Below are positions 7,408 through 14,558 of a DNA stretch of 18,388 nucleotides, one piece after another. Under the pieces are notes generated by a model, which saw only the letters and a program-made list of their open reading frames with translations, ran no database searches and was not told the DNA's origin. The DNA is taken from contig JAHKAT010000052.1 in the NCBI GenBank assembly GCA_018825925.1, forward strand, positions 1-18,388, written 5' to 3'. Both the position numbers and the translations under genes were made by a program. Origin of the DNA: Bacteroidota bacterium. GTDB lineage: Bacteria > Bacteroidota > Bacteroidia > Flavobacteriales_D > Crocinitomicaceae. Position 1 is the stretch's first letter, and every line of letters begins with the position of its first letter.

Positions 7408-8550
7408 CTATATTCTTTTAATTCTATTTTTTTCGTAATCTTCAAATATCATCTGACCCAATCCAGAAAGACCTGTTAGAAAAGCTTTTCCATTGTTTTG
7501 GGCAGTAAATAATTCCACAAATTGACGCAGATATGGATCTTGAGCAATCATAAAAGTGGTGATGGGTATTTTTAACTTTCTTGCTTGAGCGGCTTTGTTT
7601 AAACATTGTACAACTATCCTTTCATCTAATCCGTTGCTGTTTTTATAAAATTCTCCAGACGGCAAGTGCATGCAACTTGGTTTTCCGTCCGTTATCATGA
7701 AAATTTGTTTGTTCGTATTTCTTTTTCTCCTAAGAATATCCATTGCTAATTCCAAACCAGCAACCGTATTGGTATGGTAAGGCCCAACTTTCAAATAAGG
7801 TAAATCTTTAATTTTAATAGGCCAAGCTTCGTCTCCAAAAACGATAATGTCAATTGAATCTTTGGGGTACTTTCTATGAATCAATTCGACCAAGGCCATC
7901 GCCACCTTTTTTGCCGGGGTAATTCGATCTTCGCCGTATAAAATCATAGAGTGACTGATGTCTATCATCAACACTGTACTCATTTGTGCTTTGTGCTTGG
8001 TTTCTTCAACAATTAGGTCGTTTTCTGTCAAACGCAAGTCGCCTATACCGTTGTTGATTTGTGCGTTTTTCAAACTTTCAGTCATGTTGACCAAGTTTAA
8101 ATCATCTCCAAACTGATAGTTCCGATTTTCTCCATCTCTCTCGTCGCCAACACCTGTTTTTGTCGTTCGGTGATTGCCAATTCCACTTTTCTTTATTTTA
8201 CCAAATATTTGGTCCAAAGCATATTCTCTCAAGGCCGACTCCAGTTTGGCGGTCAATAAGTTTTTACCTGTACCCTTCCCTGAGTTTCCGTCTTCAGGGT
8301 CAATTTCTTCTTTGATATAACCGCGCTTTTTGAGATCTTCTTCAAAATCTTGTAATGAATAATCTTCGTTGAAAATATTGTATTCCTTATCCAAAGTGTC
8401 GAGCCATTCAAAAGCCTCTTCTAAATCACCAGAGGTATGGGTCAGCAATTCCTTGAAAATATCAAACACTCGGTCAAAAGGCGAAACATCCTCAGGTATA
8501 TGCTTGCTGAAGGTAAAACCTTTCCCCAAATTAAAATCGATGCCCTTCAT
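7408..8550 (-). CDS. VWA-domain protein paired with the AAA+ ATPase
   Basis: A 380-residue cytoplasmic protein with a C-terminal von Willebrand factor A domain (about 190-375). The metal-ion-dependent adhesion site is intact: D197-I-S199-H-S201, T262 and D288 in the ITDGK motif. The N-terminal 180 residues are acidic and hydrophilic, with a glycine-rich stretch at 88-96, and resemble no enzyme I recognise. There is no signal peptide or membrane segment. It starts at the ATG at 8550; its TAA ends at 7408 and the AAA+ ATG begins at 7407, leaving no spacer. In chelatase and MoxR systems the VWA partner binds the ATPase and the client, so this protein is probably the adaptor. Its client is unknown. 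Confidence 0.85.
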   Translation of the reverse strand: MKGIDFNLGKGFTFSKHIPEDVSPFDRVFDIFKELLTHTSGDLEEAFEWLDTLDKEYNIFNEDYSLQDFEEDLKKRGYIKEEIDPEDGNSGKGTGKNLLTAKLESALREYALDQIFGKIKKSGIGNHRTTKTGVGDERDGENRNYQFGDDLNLVNMTESLKNAQINNGIGDLRLTENDLIVEETKHKAQMSTVLMIDISHSMILYGEDRITPAKKVAMALVELIHRKYPKDSIDIIVFGDEAWPIKIKDLPYLKVGPYHTNTVAGLELAMDILRRKRNTNKQIFMITDGKPSCMHLPSGEFYKNSNGLDERIVVQCLNKAAQARKLKIPITTFMIAQDPYLRQFVELFTAQNNGKAFLTGLSGLGQMIFEDYEKNRIKRI

Positions 8551-8786
8551 AACCTGCTGCTTTGCTATTCTAACAATTGTGAACCTACAATGTTCTTGTA
8601 AATTCCATTCTATTAAATATACTGAAAGAAAAGGGATCTGGTTTGAACGCCTCCCAATTCAACCCTTGTTCGAAGTGTCAATTAAGAATTAATAAAATGC
8701 CCGTATTCCATTTTACTTTAGAATTAACGCCCTTCTTCTTTGATTATTCGAAGCATCGTTTTTTGGATTTTGACCGTGCGTTTCTT

Positions 8787-9647
8787 TTATTTATGCCTGT
8801 GTTTTGGTTCCCATATTAGTCTGACAAACGAGCTTAATCTTTCATTTTGTTTGACTACAGGAATTCCTGCCACAATTCCAATCAAAAAGTTGTCCGCAAT
8901 GCCTAAGCGCATTTGAGGTCGAATAGTTAAGTCAAAAACTTTATTGTCAACTGTTTTATTGAATTCAATACCTATAAAATTTCGTGTCCCAGTAATCATA
9001 TAATGAAAACTTGTATTGATATCATAGGTAGTGTGAAACTTATTGGAGTTGAAATTTTGTTCAATCATTGGGCCTGTATAAATCAATGTATGAAAGTTAT
9101 TTCCCCATCTTTTTGCCGCCACAAAAAACGGATTATATAAATTTCCTTTTACGTATGGGCTTCCAAAATTTCTGAAATCCGAAAGTTCAAACTCGTTGAT
9201 ATAACCAATTGCCATGGAAGTTGCTAATGGTTCACTTACGAAGAATGACCATTGAGTTGCCACTTTGATACTATTTAAACTATTTGAGGGGATTGAATCC
9301 TTAACTATCCCACTTTGTGGTGCGTAAAAAGTAAAAGGCAATTCTACTTCTAAGCCCAAGCGATCAATAGGTGCCCATTCATATTCAATTAGAGCTTCAT
9401 AAGCATCAAATTTTAAATTATCCGTTAATCCTAGACCTATGTTCCACTCTTTTTCACCTTTCCGCGCTCCCAAATCACGTATCAAGTCAATATAGAGCGG
9501 TTCTGCGTGAAATACTTTATCTGGTTCTTTATGATCTTCTACCTGTTGAATATAGATACTGTCCTTTTCAGACTTTGTGATTTGAGCTATTGAATAAGTT
9601 GATGCCACCAATAAAATGGACAGCACCTTGATTGTTTGTAAGTTCAT
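8787..9647 (-). CDS. HAEPLY-family outer-membrane protein, function unknown
   Basis: A 286-residue exported protein. The start chosen is the ATG at 9647, giving the signal peptide MNLQTIKVLSILLVASTYS followed by IAQ. A longer frame to 9761 would add 38 residues with no signal and would overlap the upstream gene. Early in the mature part is HAEPLYIDLIRDLGARKGEK, a highly conserved block in Bacteroidota. From memory, such proteins are often misannotated as phosphoribosylformylglycinamidine synthase; nothing here supports a purine enzyme. The rest alternates amphipathic strands (YEWAPIDRLGLEVELPFTFY and onward), fitting a beta-barrel, although the C-terminus (EPKHRHK) is not a classic barrel end. 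It follows the small 128-residue gene by 79 bases, probably as one operon. Confidence 0.7.
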   Translation of the reverse strand: MNLQTIKVLSILLVASTYSIAQITKSEKDSIYIQQVEDHKEPDKVFHAEPLYIDLIRDLGARKGEKEWNIGLGLTDNLKFDAYEALIEYEWAPIDRLGLEVELPFTFYAPQSGIVKDSIPSNSLNSIKVATQWSFFVSEPLATSMAIGYINEFELSDFRNFGSPYVKGNLYNPFFVAAKRWGNNFHTLIYTGPMIEQNFNSNKFHTTYDINTSFHYMITGTRNFIGIEFNKTVDNKVFDLTIRPQMRLGIADNFLIGIVAGIPVVKQNERLSSFVRLIWEPKHRHK

Positions 9648-9726
9648 TCTTGATTTGTTTTTTAAGCATAATGAGATATTCCAACACTTTTTTAGTGCTA
9701 GTAATTGTCCTGTAATAAAAAAAAAA

Positions 9727-10113
9727 TCAAGCTTTGGGTGGTGGTATGTCGAGCTTTTCAAAGCCCTTGGTCAAAAATGTGTTGAGGTTGGGGAAATCTT
9801 GCTTATATGTTCCGATAAATAATTGCTTAATAACCCAATAAGTCTTGTAGTTATTGAACCATTCTATTTTTAGATTCGTCTTTTTGTTAGGGTCTTCGGG
9901 GTCTTGGTCATCAAACTCCTTAAAAGCATCGACATAACCTAAAACCTGTTCAACAACCATTTCAATAATGCTTTCCTGATTGTTTATTGATAAATCTTCT
10001 GGTGTATTATTGCGATTATAATCTGTCGTATCTACACTTATGTTGAGCAGAAAGAGACCGAGCAATCCCCAAAGGATTTTAGTAAATACGCAATTTCTTA
10101 TTTGAATTAACAC
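9727..10113 (-). CDS. Small exported or membrane-anchored protein of unknown function
   Basis: A 128-residue protein with an N-terminal hydrophobic segment (about 10-26, ILWGLLGLFLLNISVD), either a signal peptide or a single membrane anchor, and an acidic body containing EDLSINNQESIIEMVVEQVLG and ending in PPPKA. The start is a GTG at 10113, because an in-frame TAA lies two codons upstream and no ATG occurs before residue 52. I recall similar small proteins with the NISVD and EDLS..NQESI pattern beside HAEPLY genes in other Bacteroidota, but cannot check this here. It is the upstream gene of that pair. Function is not known; a partner or stabiliser of the HAEPLY protein is a guess from linkage. 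Confidence 0.6.
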   Translation of the reverse strand: MLIQIRNCVFTKILWGLLGLFLLNISVDTTDYNRNNTPEDLSINNQESIIEMVVEQVLGYVDAFKEFDDQDPEDPNKKTNLKIEWFNNYKTYWVIKQLFIGTYKQDFPNLNTFLTKGFEKLDIPPPKA

Positions 10114-10350
10114 GGTTTAAAACTAACGTTCTTTTGTCGATTTTCTTATAAAGCCACCAACTTTTTAGCTATGAAATGCATGGGGTGAAAAACAAAACTC
10201 AATAGTAAATTGAAGAAGAGTAGTTGAAAAGTAAATAGGCTTATTGCTAATTTCAATGGTCAGTTTTACACTTCTATTTACTAGTTGCCAAGTAAATTTA
10301 TAAAATTAAGGTTTGTACTTGGTGAAAAACTGGTTTTTTTCTTGAAATTA

Positions 10351-10376
10351 CTGCTTTTTTCAAATAAAAAAAGCAG
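10351..10376. repeat. Perfect 10-bp-stem hairpin in the intergenic gap
   Basis: CTGCTTTTTT at 10351-10360 pairs with AAAAAAGCAG at 10367-10376 across a 6-base loop. Neither strand has a T-run after the stem, so it is not a standard intrinsic terminator. It could be a transcript-end stabiliser or a degenerate terminator. Confidence 0.5.
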
Positions 10377-10425
10377 ATTCACGAAGTGATAATTGGCGCA
10401 GGTTTTTAGGCCGTGGTATCTGTAT

Positions 10426-10452
10426 AAAAAAGCCCCTCATTTCCGAAGGGCT
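10426..10452 (-). terminator. Intrinsic terminator of the lipocalin-like lipoprotein gene
   Basis: On the minus strand AGCCCTTC pairs with GAGGGGCT across a GGAAAT loop (8 bp, one G-T wobble), followed at once by TTTTT. It lies 24 bases after the gene's stop. This is the strongest terminator in the window and makes the lipoprotein a single-gene unit at its 3' end. Confidence 0.85.
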
Positions 10453-10475
10453 CTTAATCATTTAGGAATACTTAT

Positions 10476-10913
10476 TTAATTTTTCACGAACGTTAACTCG
10501 TCTGTTCCTCCATTACCACCACTAACATCATTTAGTTTAAGTTCCGAAGATGTATGAGAAATGATATCCCAATCATCATTGAGATCCTCAAAATCGTTCG
10601 TTAGTTTAAAATAAATATTAAAGTCTAAATCATCTGGACTATCATCATTGCTATTACTGTCCGTTACACTCCATGTTCCCGAATATGTGTTTGATCCATT
10701 CACAGCGGTCAATGTTCCATCACCGTTAAAAGTAAAATTGTATGAATTGAAGTTCGCCGTTTCGTTTGTGCCAGAGTCATTAAAATAAGTTATCCGCCAT
10801 GAACCACTGGTTATTTCTTCTTCAATATTCTCCATTTGCTTAACATCTTCTTTTTTACAAGATGTAGCCGAAAGAATTAGCACAACTGCGCCAACTAAAA
10901 TTTTGAGTTTCAT
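10476..10913 (-). CDS. Lipocalin-like domain lipoprotein
   Basis: A 145-residue surface or periplasmic lipoprotein. The start chosen is the ATG at 10913, giving MKLKILVGAVVLILSATSC; the signal ends in a lipobox with the lipidated Cys at about residue 19, followed by KKEDVK. A frame to a TTG at 10934 adds seven residues before the signal and is unlikely. The mature part has the pattern of Bacteroidota lipocalin-like proteins: SGSWRITYF near the start, FTFNGDGTLTA, then SGTWSVTD, and a last strand ELTFVKN. A central loop is very rich in Asp, Asn and Ser (about 90-120), which could bind divalent cations. It stands alone between two gaps of more than 300 bases, with its own terminator. Ligand and role are unknown. 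Confidence 0.75.
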   Translation of the reverse strand: MKLKILVGAVVLILSATSCKKEDVKQMENIEEEITSGSWRITYFNDSGTNETANFNSYNFTFNGDGTLTAVNGSNTYSGTWSVTDSNSNDDSPDDLDFNIYFKLTNDFEDLNDDWDIISHTSSELKLNDVSGGNGGTDELTFVKN

Positions 10914-11266
10914 TTGTTTGTTTTTGAAATACAAATTTCAACTTTTTTTAAACTCAAAGCAATTGAAAAGAGCTAAATGAAAGAATAATTACTGACAAAG
11001 AATTTAGCGGCAGCATGATCGAAATTATATCAGCATCAATTACACATTTTAAGTCGCAATCTCCCACAAACACAACCCAATTTCTATTTATACAAAATCT
11101 CTTTCCAAAAAAACCTTAAACTACTGATTTCGAATAATCAAAATGACCATCCCACAACAACAATTATTTAACCAGGAATTTCTAGGGAATAGTGTTTTGT
11201 GATTTTAGGAAAAAAAATAATTTCGAAAGTTCGGCTTTGCGCTTTGTTATAGAACTGGTTTTTTCC
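10914..11266. other. 353-base non-coding gap upstream of the lipoprotein gene
   Basis: No coding frame is supported on either strand. The stretch is AT-rich. The end near 10914 must hold the lipoprotein promoter; the best box is GAAATTTG on the minus strand, one mismatch from TAnnTTTG. The end near 11266 should terminate the MBOAT operon, but only a run of eight T (minus strand, 11210-11217) without a convincing stem is seen. Confidence 0.45.
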
Positions 11267-13243
11267 TTAAAATTGAAAATATACAAAAGGCTTGCTCACA
11301 TCCGAAACGGCTTGGTACATGGCTATTAAAATGACACAAACGGAAAGTGCTTTGGCGTATAGCGGCATGGCTTCAAATTTTAGTTCCCACTTGGTTTTCA
11401 TGGCTTGTGGTACCCAGTGAACAATATAGCCCAAAATCATCACCACAAATACTGCTTGGTAGGTTTCAATTACTTGCACAAAAACAGACCATTCAAACCC
11501 GAAATGATTCATAATGCGGTCAAGCATTAATTCCGGCTGACCGTCACCTTCCAAACGGAACCAAATACGGGTAAAGGTGATGAAGTTAAAGGTCAAAAAT
11601 ATTTTCCAAAAATGAACCAGTCTTCCTTGGTTGGCTTCGTACGGACTGATACGTTTCCAGTAATTGTACAAAATCAATGCGCAGCCGTTCATCGCTCCCC
11701 AAATCACAAAGTTGACACTCGCGCCATGCCACAAACCGCCAATAACCATGGTGATAAGTAAGTTCAAATCGCGGTGGATGTATTTTTTGAAATTTTTAAT
11801 AAATAAAACTCCGTAGATGTACAAAATCATCAAACCGATATACACAAATATCAAGGCATACCACCCGGTAATAAGGAGCAAGAAGAAGAATATAATTAAT
11901 GTGGCTACATACGTTCCTATACCCCCTGTTCGATTTCCACCCAAGGGAATGTAGAGGTAATCACGTAGCCATGAACCCAAAGATTTGTGCCAGCGACGCC
12001 AAAAATCGGCCACGGATGTCGCTTTATAAGGCGAATTAAAGTTCTCCAACAATTTAAAACCCATCAATCTGGAAAGTCCGATGGCGATGTCGGTATACCC
12101 CGAAAAATCGCCGTAAATCTGCAAGGAATAACCCCACATGGCCAGAATACTCACAAAACCAGGATAGGCTTCGGGCGAATCTGCCACTTGATCGATAAAA
12201 TGAATGGCGATATAATCAGCAAGTACAATTTTCTTAATCAATCCTTTTACGACTTGAATCACCGCCCAAGAAAAATCGCTGTTTTGTAGTTGAAATGGTT
12301 GTTTAATTTGAGGAATGAAATCTTTAGCGCGGACAATCGGTCCGGCTACTAATTGTGGGAAAAATGTGACAAAAAAGGTATAATGAAAAAAGTGATTTAC
12401 CGGTTCTATTTCCTTTCGATAAATATCCACGATGTATGAAATACTTTGAAAAGTGAAAAAGGAAACACCAACTGGCAATAAAATACGCTCTACAAAAGTG
12501 CCTTCTCCCATAAAACCATTGCCCCATCGAGCAAAATGATTAAACACTTCTACATTCGTATGAAACAAATCATTGAAGGAACTGGTAAAGAAATAAGCGT
12601 ATTTGAAATACCCTAAAATCAGCACATTCAAAGTAACGGTTAAACCAATTATTAGTTTTTTTCGCTTTTCCGTCTCCGCAACGAAGATCCATTTTCCCAT
12701 GAAAAAATTTAAGACCAAACTCGCGCTGAGCAGGCAAACATAGAATCCGGACGACTTAAAGTAAAAGAACAAACTGACCACCGTGAGAAATACACTTCGA
12801 ACGAGGAAAGTTTTTTTCATACGCGCCAAGAGGAAAACAAAAACGATAAACAAGAGCCAGAAATCGACGTAGCTCAGTCCAAAATAAAGCCTATCAAAAA
12901 ACAGTTTGTAGACCAAATAACCCAAATAACCCAAATTGATAATCAACAAGGATCGCTTTTTTTCCGACGACTCTATGTTTTCGGAGAGTAGATAAAAGGC
13001 ATTCAAGCCCACAGCAAGCAGCAAAAGAGCAGTGTCATAAAATTGAAAAAACACCAAGCCGAGCGTAACGGCTGTTGCAGTGCAGATGGTTTTCCATTTG
13101 GTGTCAAGATCAAGCAAGACATACAGGCCCATCACTGCTACAAAGAAAAACCAAAAATTGAGCTGAGTGAAGATCAACGGGCTAACGCTGTCGTAATCAA
13201 ATCCAAAAATGGTGGTCAGCCTACTAATTCCTTCCATATCCAT
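11267..13243 (-). CDS. MBOAT family membrane O-acyltransferase (AlgI/DltB-like), long form
   Basis: A 658-residue polytopic inner-membrane enzyme of the membrane-bound O-acyltransferase family. These proteins move an acyl (often acetyl) group from a cytoplasmic donor towards an extracytoplasmic polymer. Family landmarks are FFPQLVAGPI (295-304), YGDFSGYTDIAIGLSRLMGF (377-396), FWRRWHKSLGSWLRDYLYIP (414-433, His419) and GGLWHGAS (502-509) with the catalytic His506. Two features are odd. The N-terminus carries about 100 extra residues with two similar membrane units (28-90 and 126-186). About 60 residues with two membrane helices are inserted between LGGNR (434-438) and the catalytic motif. The ATG at 13243 overlaps the upstream SGNH gene by 20 bases; a second ATG at 13237 is possible. 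It is the last gene of the operon. Confidence 0.92.
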   Translation of the reverse strand: MDMEGISRLTTIFGFDYDSVSPLIFTQLNFWFFFVAVMGLYVLLDLDTKWKTICTATAVTLGLVFFQFYDTALLLLAVGLNAFYLLSENIESSEKKRSLLIINLGYLGYLVYKLFFDRLYFGLSYVDFWLLFIVFVFLLARMKKTFLVRSVFLTVVSLFFYFKSSGFYVCLLSASLVLNFFMGKWIFVAETEKRKKLIIGLTVTLNVLILGYFKYAYFFTSSFNDLFHTNVEVFNHFARWGNGFMGEGTFVERILLPVGVSFFTFQSISYIVDIYRKEIEPVNHFFHYTFFVTFFPQLVAGPIVRAKDFIPQIKQPFQLQNSDFSWAVIQVVKGLIKKIVLADYIAIHFIDQVADSPEAYPGFVSILAMWGYSLQIYGDFSGYTDIAIGLSRLMGFKLLENFNSPYKATSVADFWRRWHKSLGSWLRDYLYIPLGGNRTGGIGTYVATLIIFFFLLLITGWYALIFVYIGLMILYIYGVLFIKNFKKYIHRDLNLLITMVIGGLWHGASVNFVIWGAMNGCALILYNYWKRISPYEANQGRLVHFWKIFLTFNFITFTRIWFRLEGDGQPELMLDRIMNHFGFEWSVFVQVIETYQAVFVVMILGYIVHWVPQAMKTKWELKFEAMPLYAKALSVCVILIAMYQAVSDVSKPFVYFQF

Positions 13244-14558
13244 TCATCAGTTGATTCAACTTTCGTTCTCCAAATTGCTTTAAAAACTTACGAAAAGCGT
13301 CTACGTACAAATCGCCCTTCAAATGGTAGCCTTCTGCGGTAAAATGGACATAATCGCTCTTCATTAATTGCACTTTGTACCAAGTTGCCGAAGAACCGAG
13401 TTCGCCCATTAATCCATAAAAATCCCAAACAGGGCACTGGTATTTTAAAGCCAATTCACAGATCATTTCTCTTTCTTTGGCAATGTTTCGATTCAAATAT
13501 TTTCTTTTGTAGTAGGAGTCGTTGGGCACTGTTAAAAGAATTGCGCATTTTGGATTAGCGTGTAAAACGATTTGTATCATTTTCTCCAAGTTAGCTCTAT
13601 AGACCTCCGGTTTAAATTCGCTATTTGGAACATTTCCATCATTGGTGCCAACGCTAAAAGCGAATAAATCTGGAGGTAATGTTTTTAATTCTTGCTCAAA
13701 GCGTTTACAATCCAAGTAAGAATATAAGCCAGCACCATTCACGCCGATGGCAGAGTACGAAACTCCCGGTAAATCATTCAACAATTGAAAACCATAAATT
13801 TCTAATTGATAGGACTCTGCTATTTTTCGGGTAAATTGCAAATCGAAATCGTCCATCAATTCTAAAAACGTGATTTCCGTATAGCCTGCTTGTAAATCGG
13901 TAAACTGTCGCCACCATAAAATTTCATCCTCTGCCCAATTCAACTCAAACGGCAATTTACCTTTGTTGTGAAAAATTCGAATTTTATTGAATTGAGGTTT
14001 CACTTCCGTTCTATCGTACTTAAAACACATATTAATAATAGAATCCGAACAGGTAATTTTAGCCCCAAGCATTCCAAATTCTTCACTTTTATGTGCTTGT
14101 ACACTACAACGGTAACCTTTCCAAGCATTCAACGAACTGAATTCGTAATTCCACGGATTATTGGACCCTGCCAAATCAAACGGAAAAACCCATCCCCGTT
14201 CGCCTTCTAGTCCTTTCCAAGCAGTTTGCAAATAAGTTCGAATATCGTGAGAATAAATATCGGCCTGTAAATGAGAGCCACCGATGTGATAAAAATTCAA
14301 CTTCGTGTTTTTCTTCGCGACCAAATCTTCCATTTTATTGTACAAGTGCGACCAATTTGGCGATTCATCCGAGTAAAATTGAAAATAGTTCTTCGCGTAA
14401 TTGACTTGTGGATATTTTATTAAATAACTGGAGTCTAAACCCATTAACAAATCAGGTTGATACGTCGATAAACTATTTGGAGAAGGGGTTTGTGCCAGCG
14501 TAAGCTCTTCATTCGAAAAGGCAAAAACAAACAATAAAACAAAGGCTATAAAATTCAA
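13224..14558 (-). CDS. Exported SGNH/GDSL hydrolase-fold protein
   Basis: A 444-residue exported protein with an SGNH hydrolase fold, probably an esterase or acyltransferase acting on an envelope polymer. The signal peptide is MNFIAFVLLFVFAFS with likely cleavage near LAQ (21-23). Block I reads HIGGSHLQAD (91-100), so the nucleophile is Ser95 but the usual GDS is GGS. Block III is VGTND (303-307, Asn306), and block V is DYVH (402-405, Asp402 and His405), completing the catalytic set. Between blocks I and III lies a beta-rich insert of about 150 residues that could bind carbohydrate. The ATG at 14558 overlaps the previous gene's stop by 4 bases (ATGA), and the MBOAT gene starts inside its last codons. 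Such a tight set fits PatA/PatB-like acylation partners. Confidence 0.85.
   Translation of the reverse strand: MNFIAFVLLFVFAFSNEELTLAQTPSPNSLSTYQPDLLMGLDSSYLIKYPQVNYAKNYFQFYSDESPNWSHLYNKMEDLVAKKNTKLNFYHIGGSHLQADIYSHDIRTYLQTAWKGLEGERGWVFPFDLAGSNNPWNYEFSSLNAWKGYRCSVQAHKSEEFGMLGAKITCSDSIINMCFKYDRTEVKPQFNKIRIFHNKGKLPFELNWAEDEILWWRQFTDLQAGYTEITFLELMDDFDLQFTRKIAESYQLEIYGFQLLNDLPGVSYSAIGVNGAGLYSYLDCKRFEQELKTLPPDLFAFSVGTNDGNVPNSEFKPEVYRANLEKMIQIVLHANPKCAILLTVPNDSYYKRKYLNRNIAKEREMICELALKYQCPVWDFYGLMGELGSSATWYKVQLMKSDYVHFTAEGYHLKGDLYVDAFRKFLKQFGERKLNQLMNGYGRN

Larger units (their letters stand above)
10114..10475. other. 362-base non-coding gap with two hairpins
   Basis: No credible coding frame is present. 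The stretch is AT-rich and holds the terminator of the lipoprotein gene (10426-10452) and a separate 10-bp-stem hairpin at 10351-10376. The part nearest 10114 is presumably the promoter and leader region of the small exported protein gene. The closest -7-like box there is TAGTTTTA, which matches five of the six defined positions. Confidence 0.5.

Noticed and set aside
8369..8692. Plus-strand open frame of 107 codons across the VWA gene start
   Set aside because: Most of it is antisense to the VWA gene; its composition is that of a shadow frame and it has no recognisable domain.
9648..9761. N-terminal extension of the HAEPLY protein to 9761
   Set aside because: It overlaps the upstream small gene and hides a clean signal peptide that begins at the ATG at 9647.
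10328..11276. Similar AACTGGTTTTTT-type strings at about 10328 and 11253 as a dispersed repeat
   Set aside because: The match is about 20 bases of low-complexity T-rich sequence with mismatches, and the second copy overlaps the MBOAT stop codon.
13043..13342. Plus-strand frame of 99 codons over the MBOAT/SGNH junction
   Set aside because: Antisense to two well-supported genes, with no domain and no start context.
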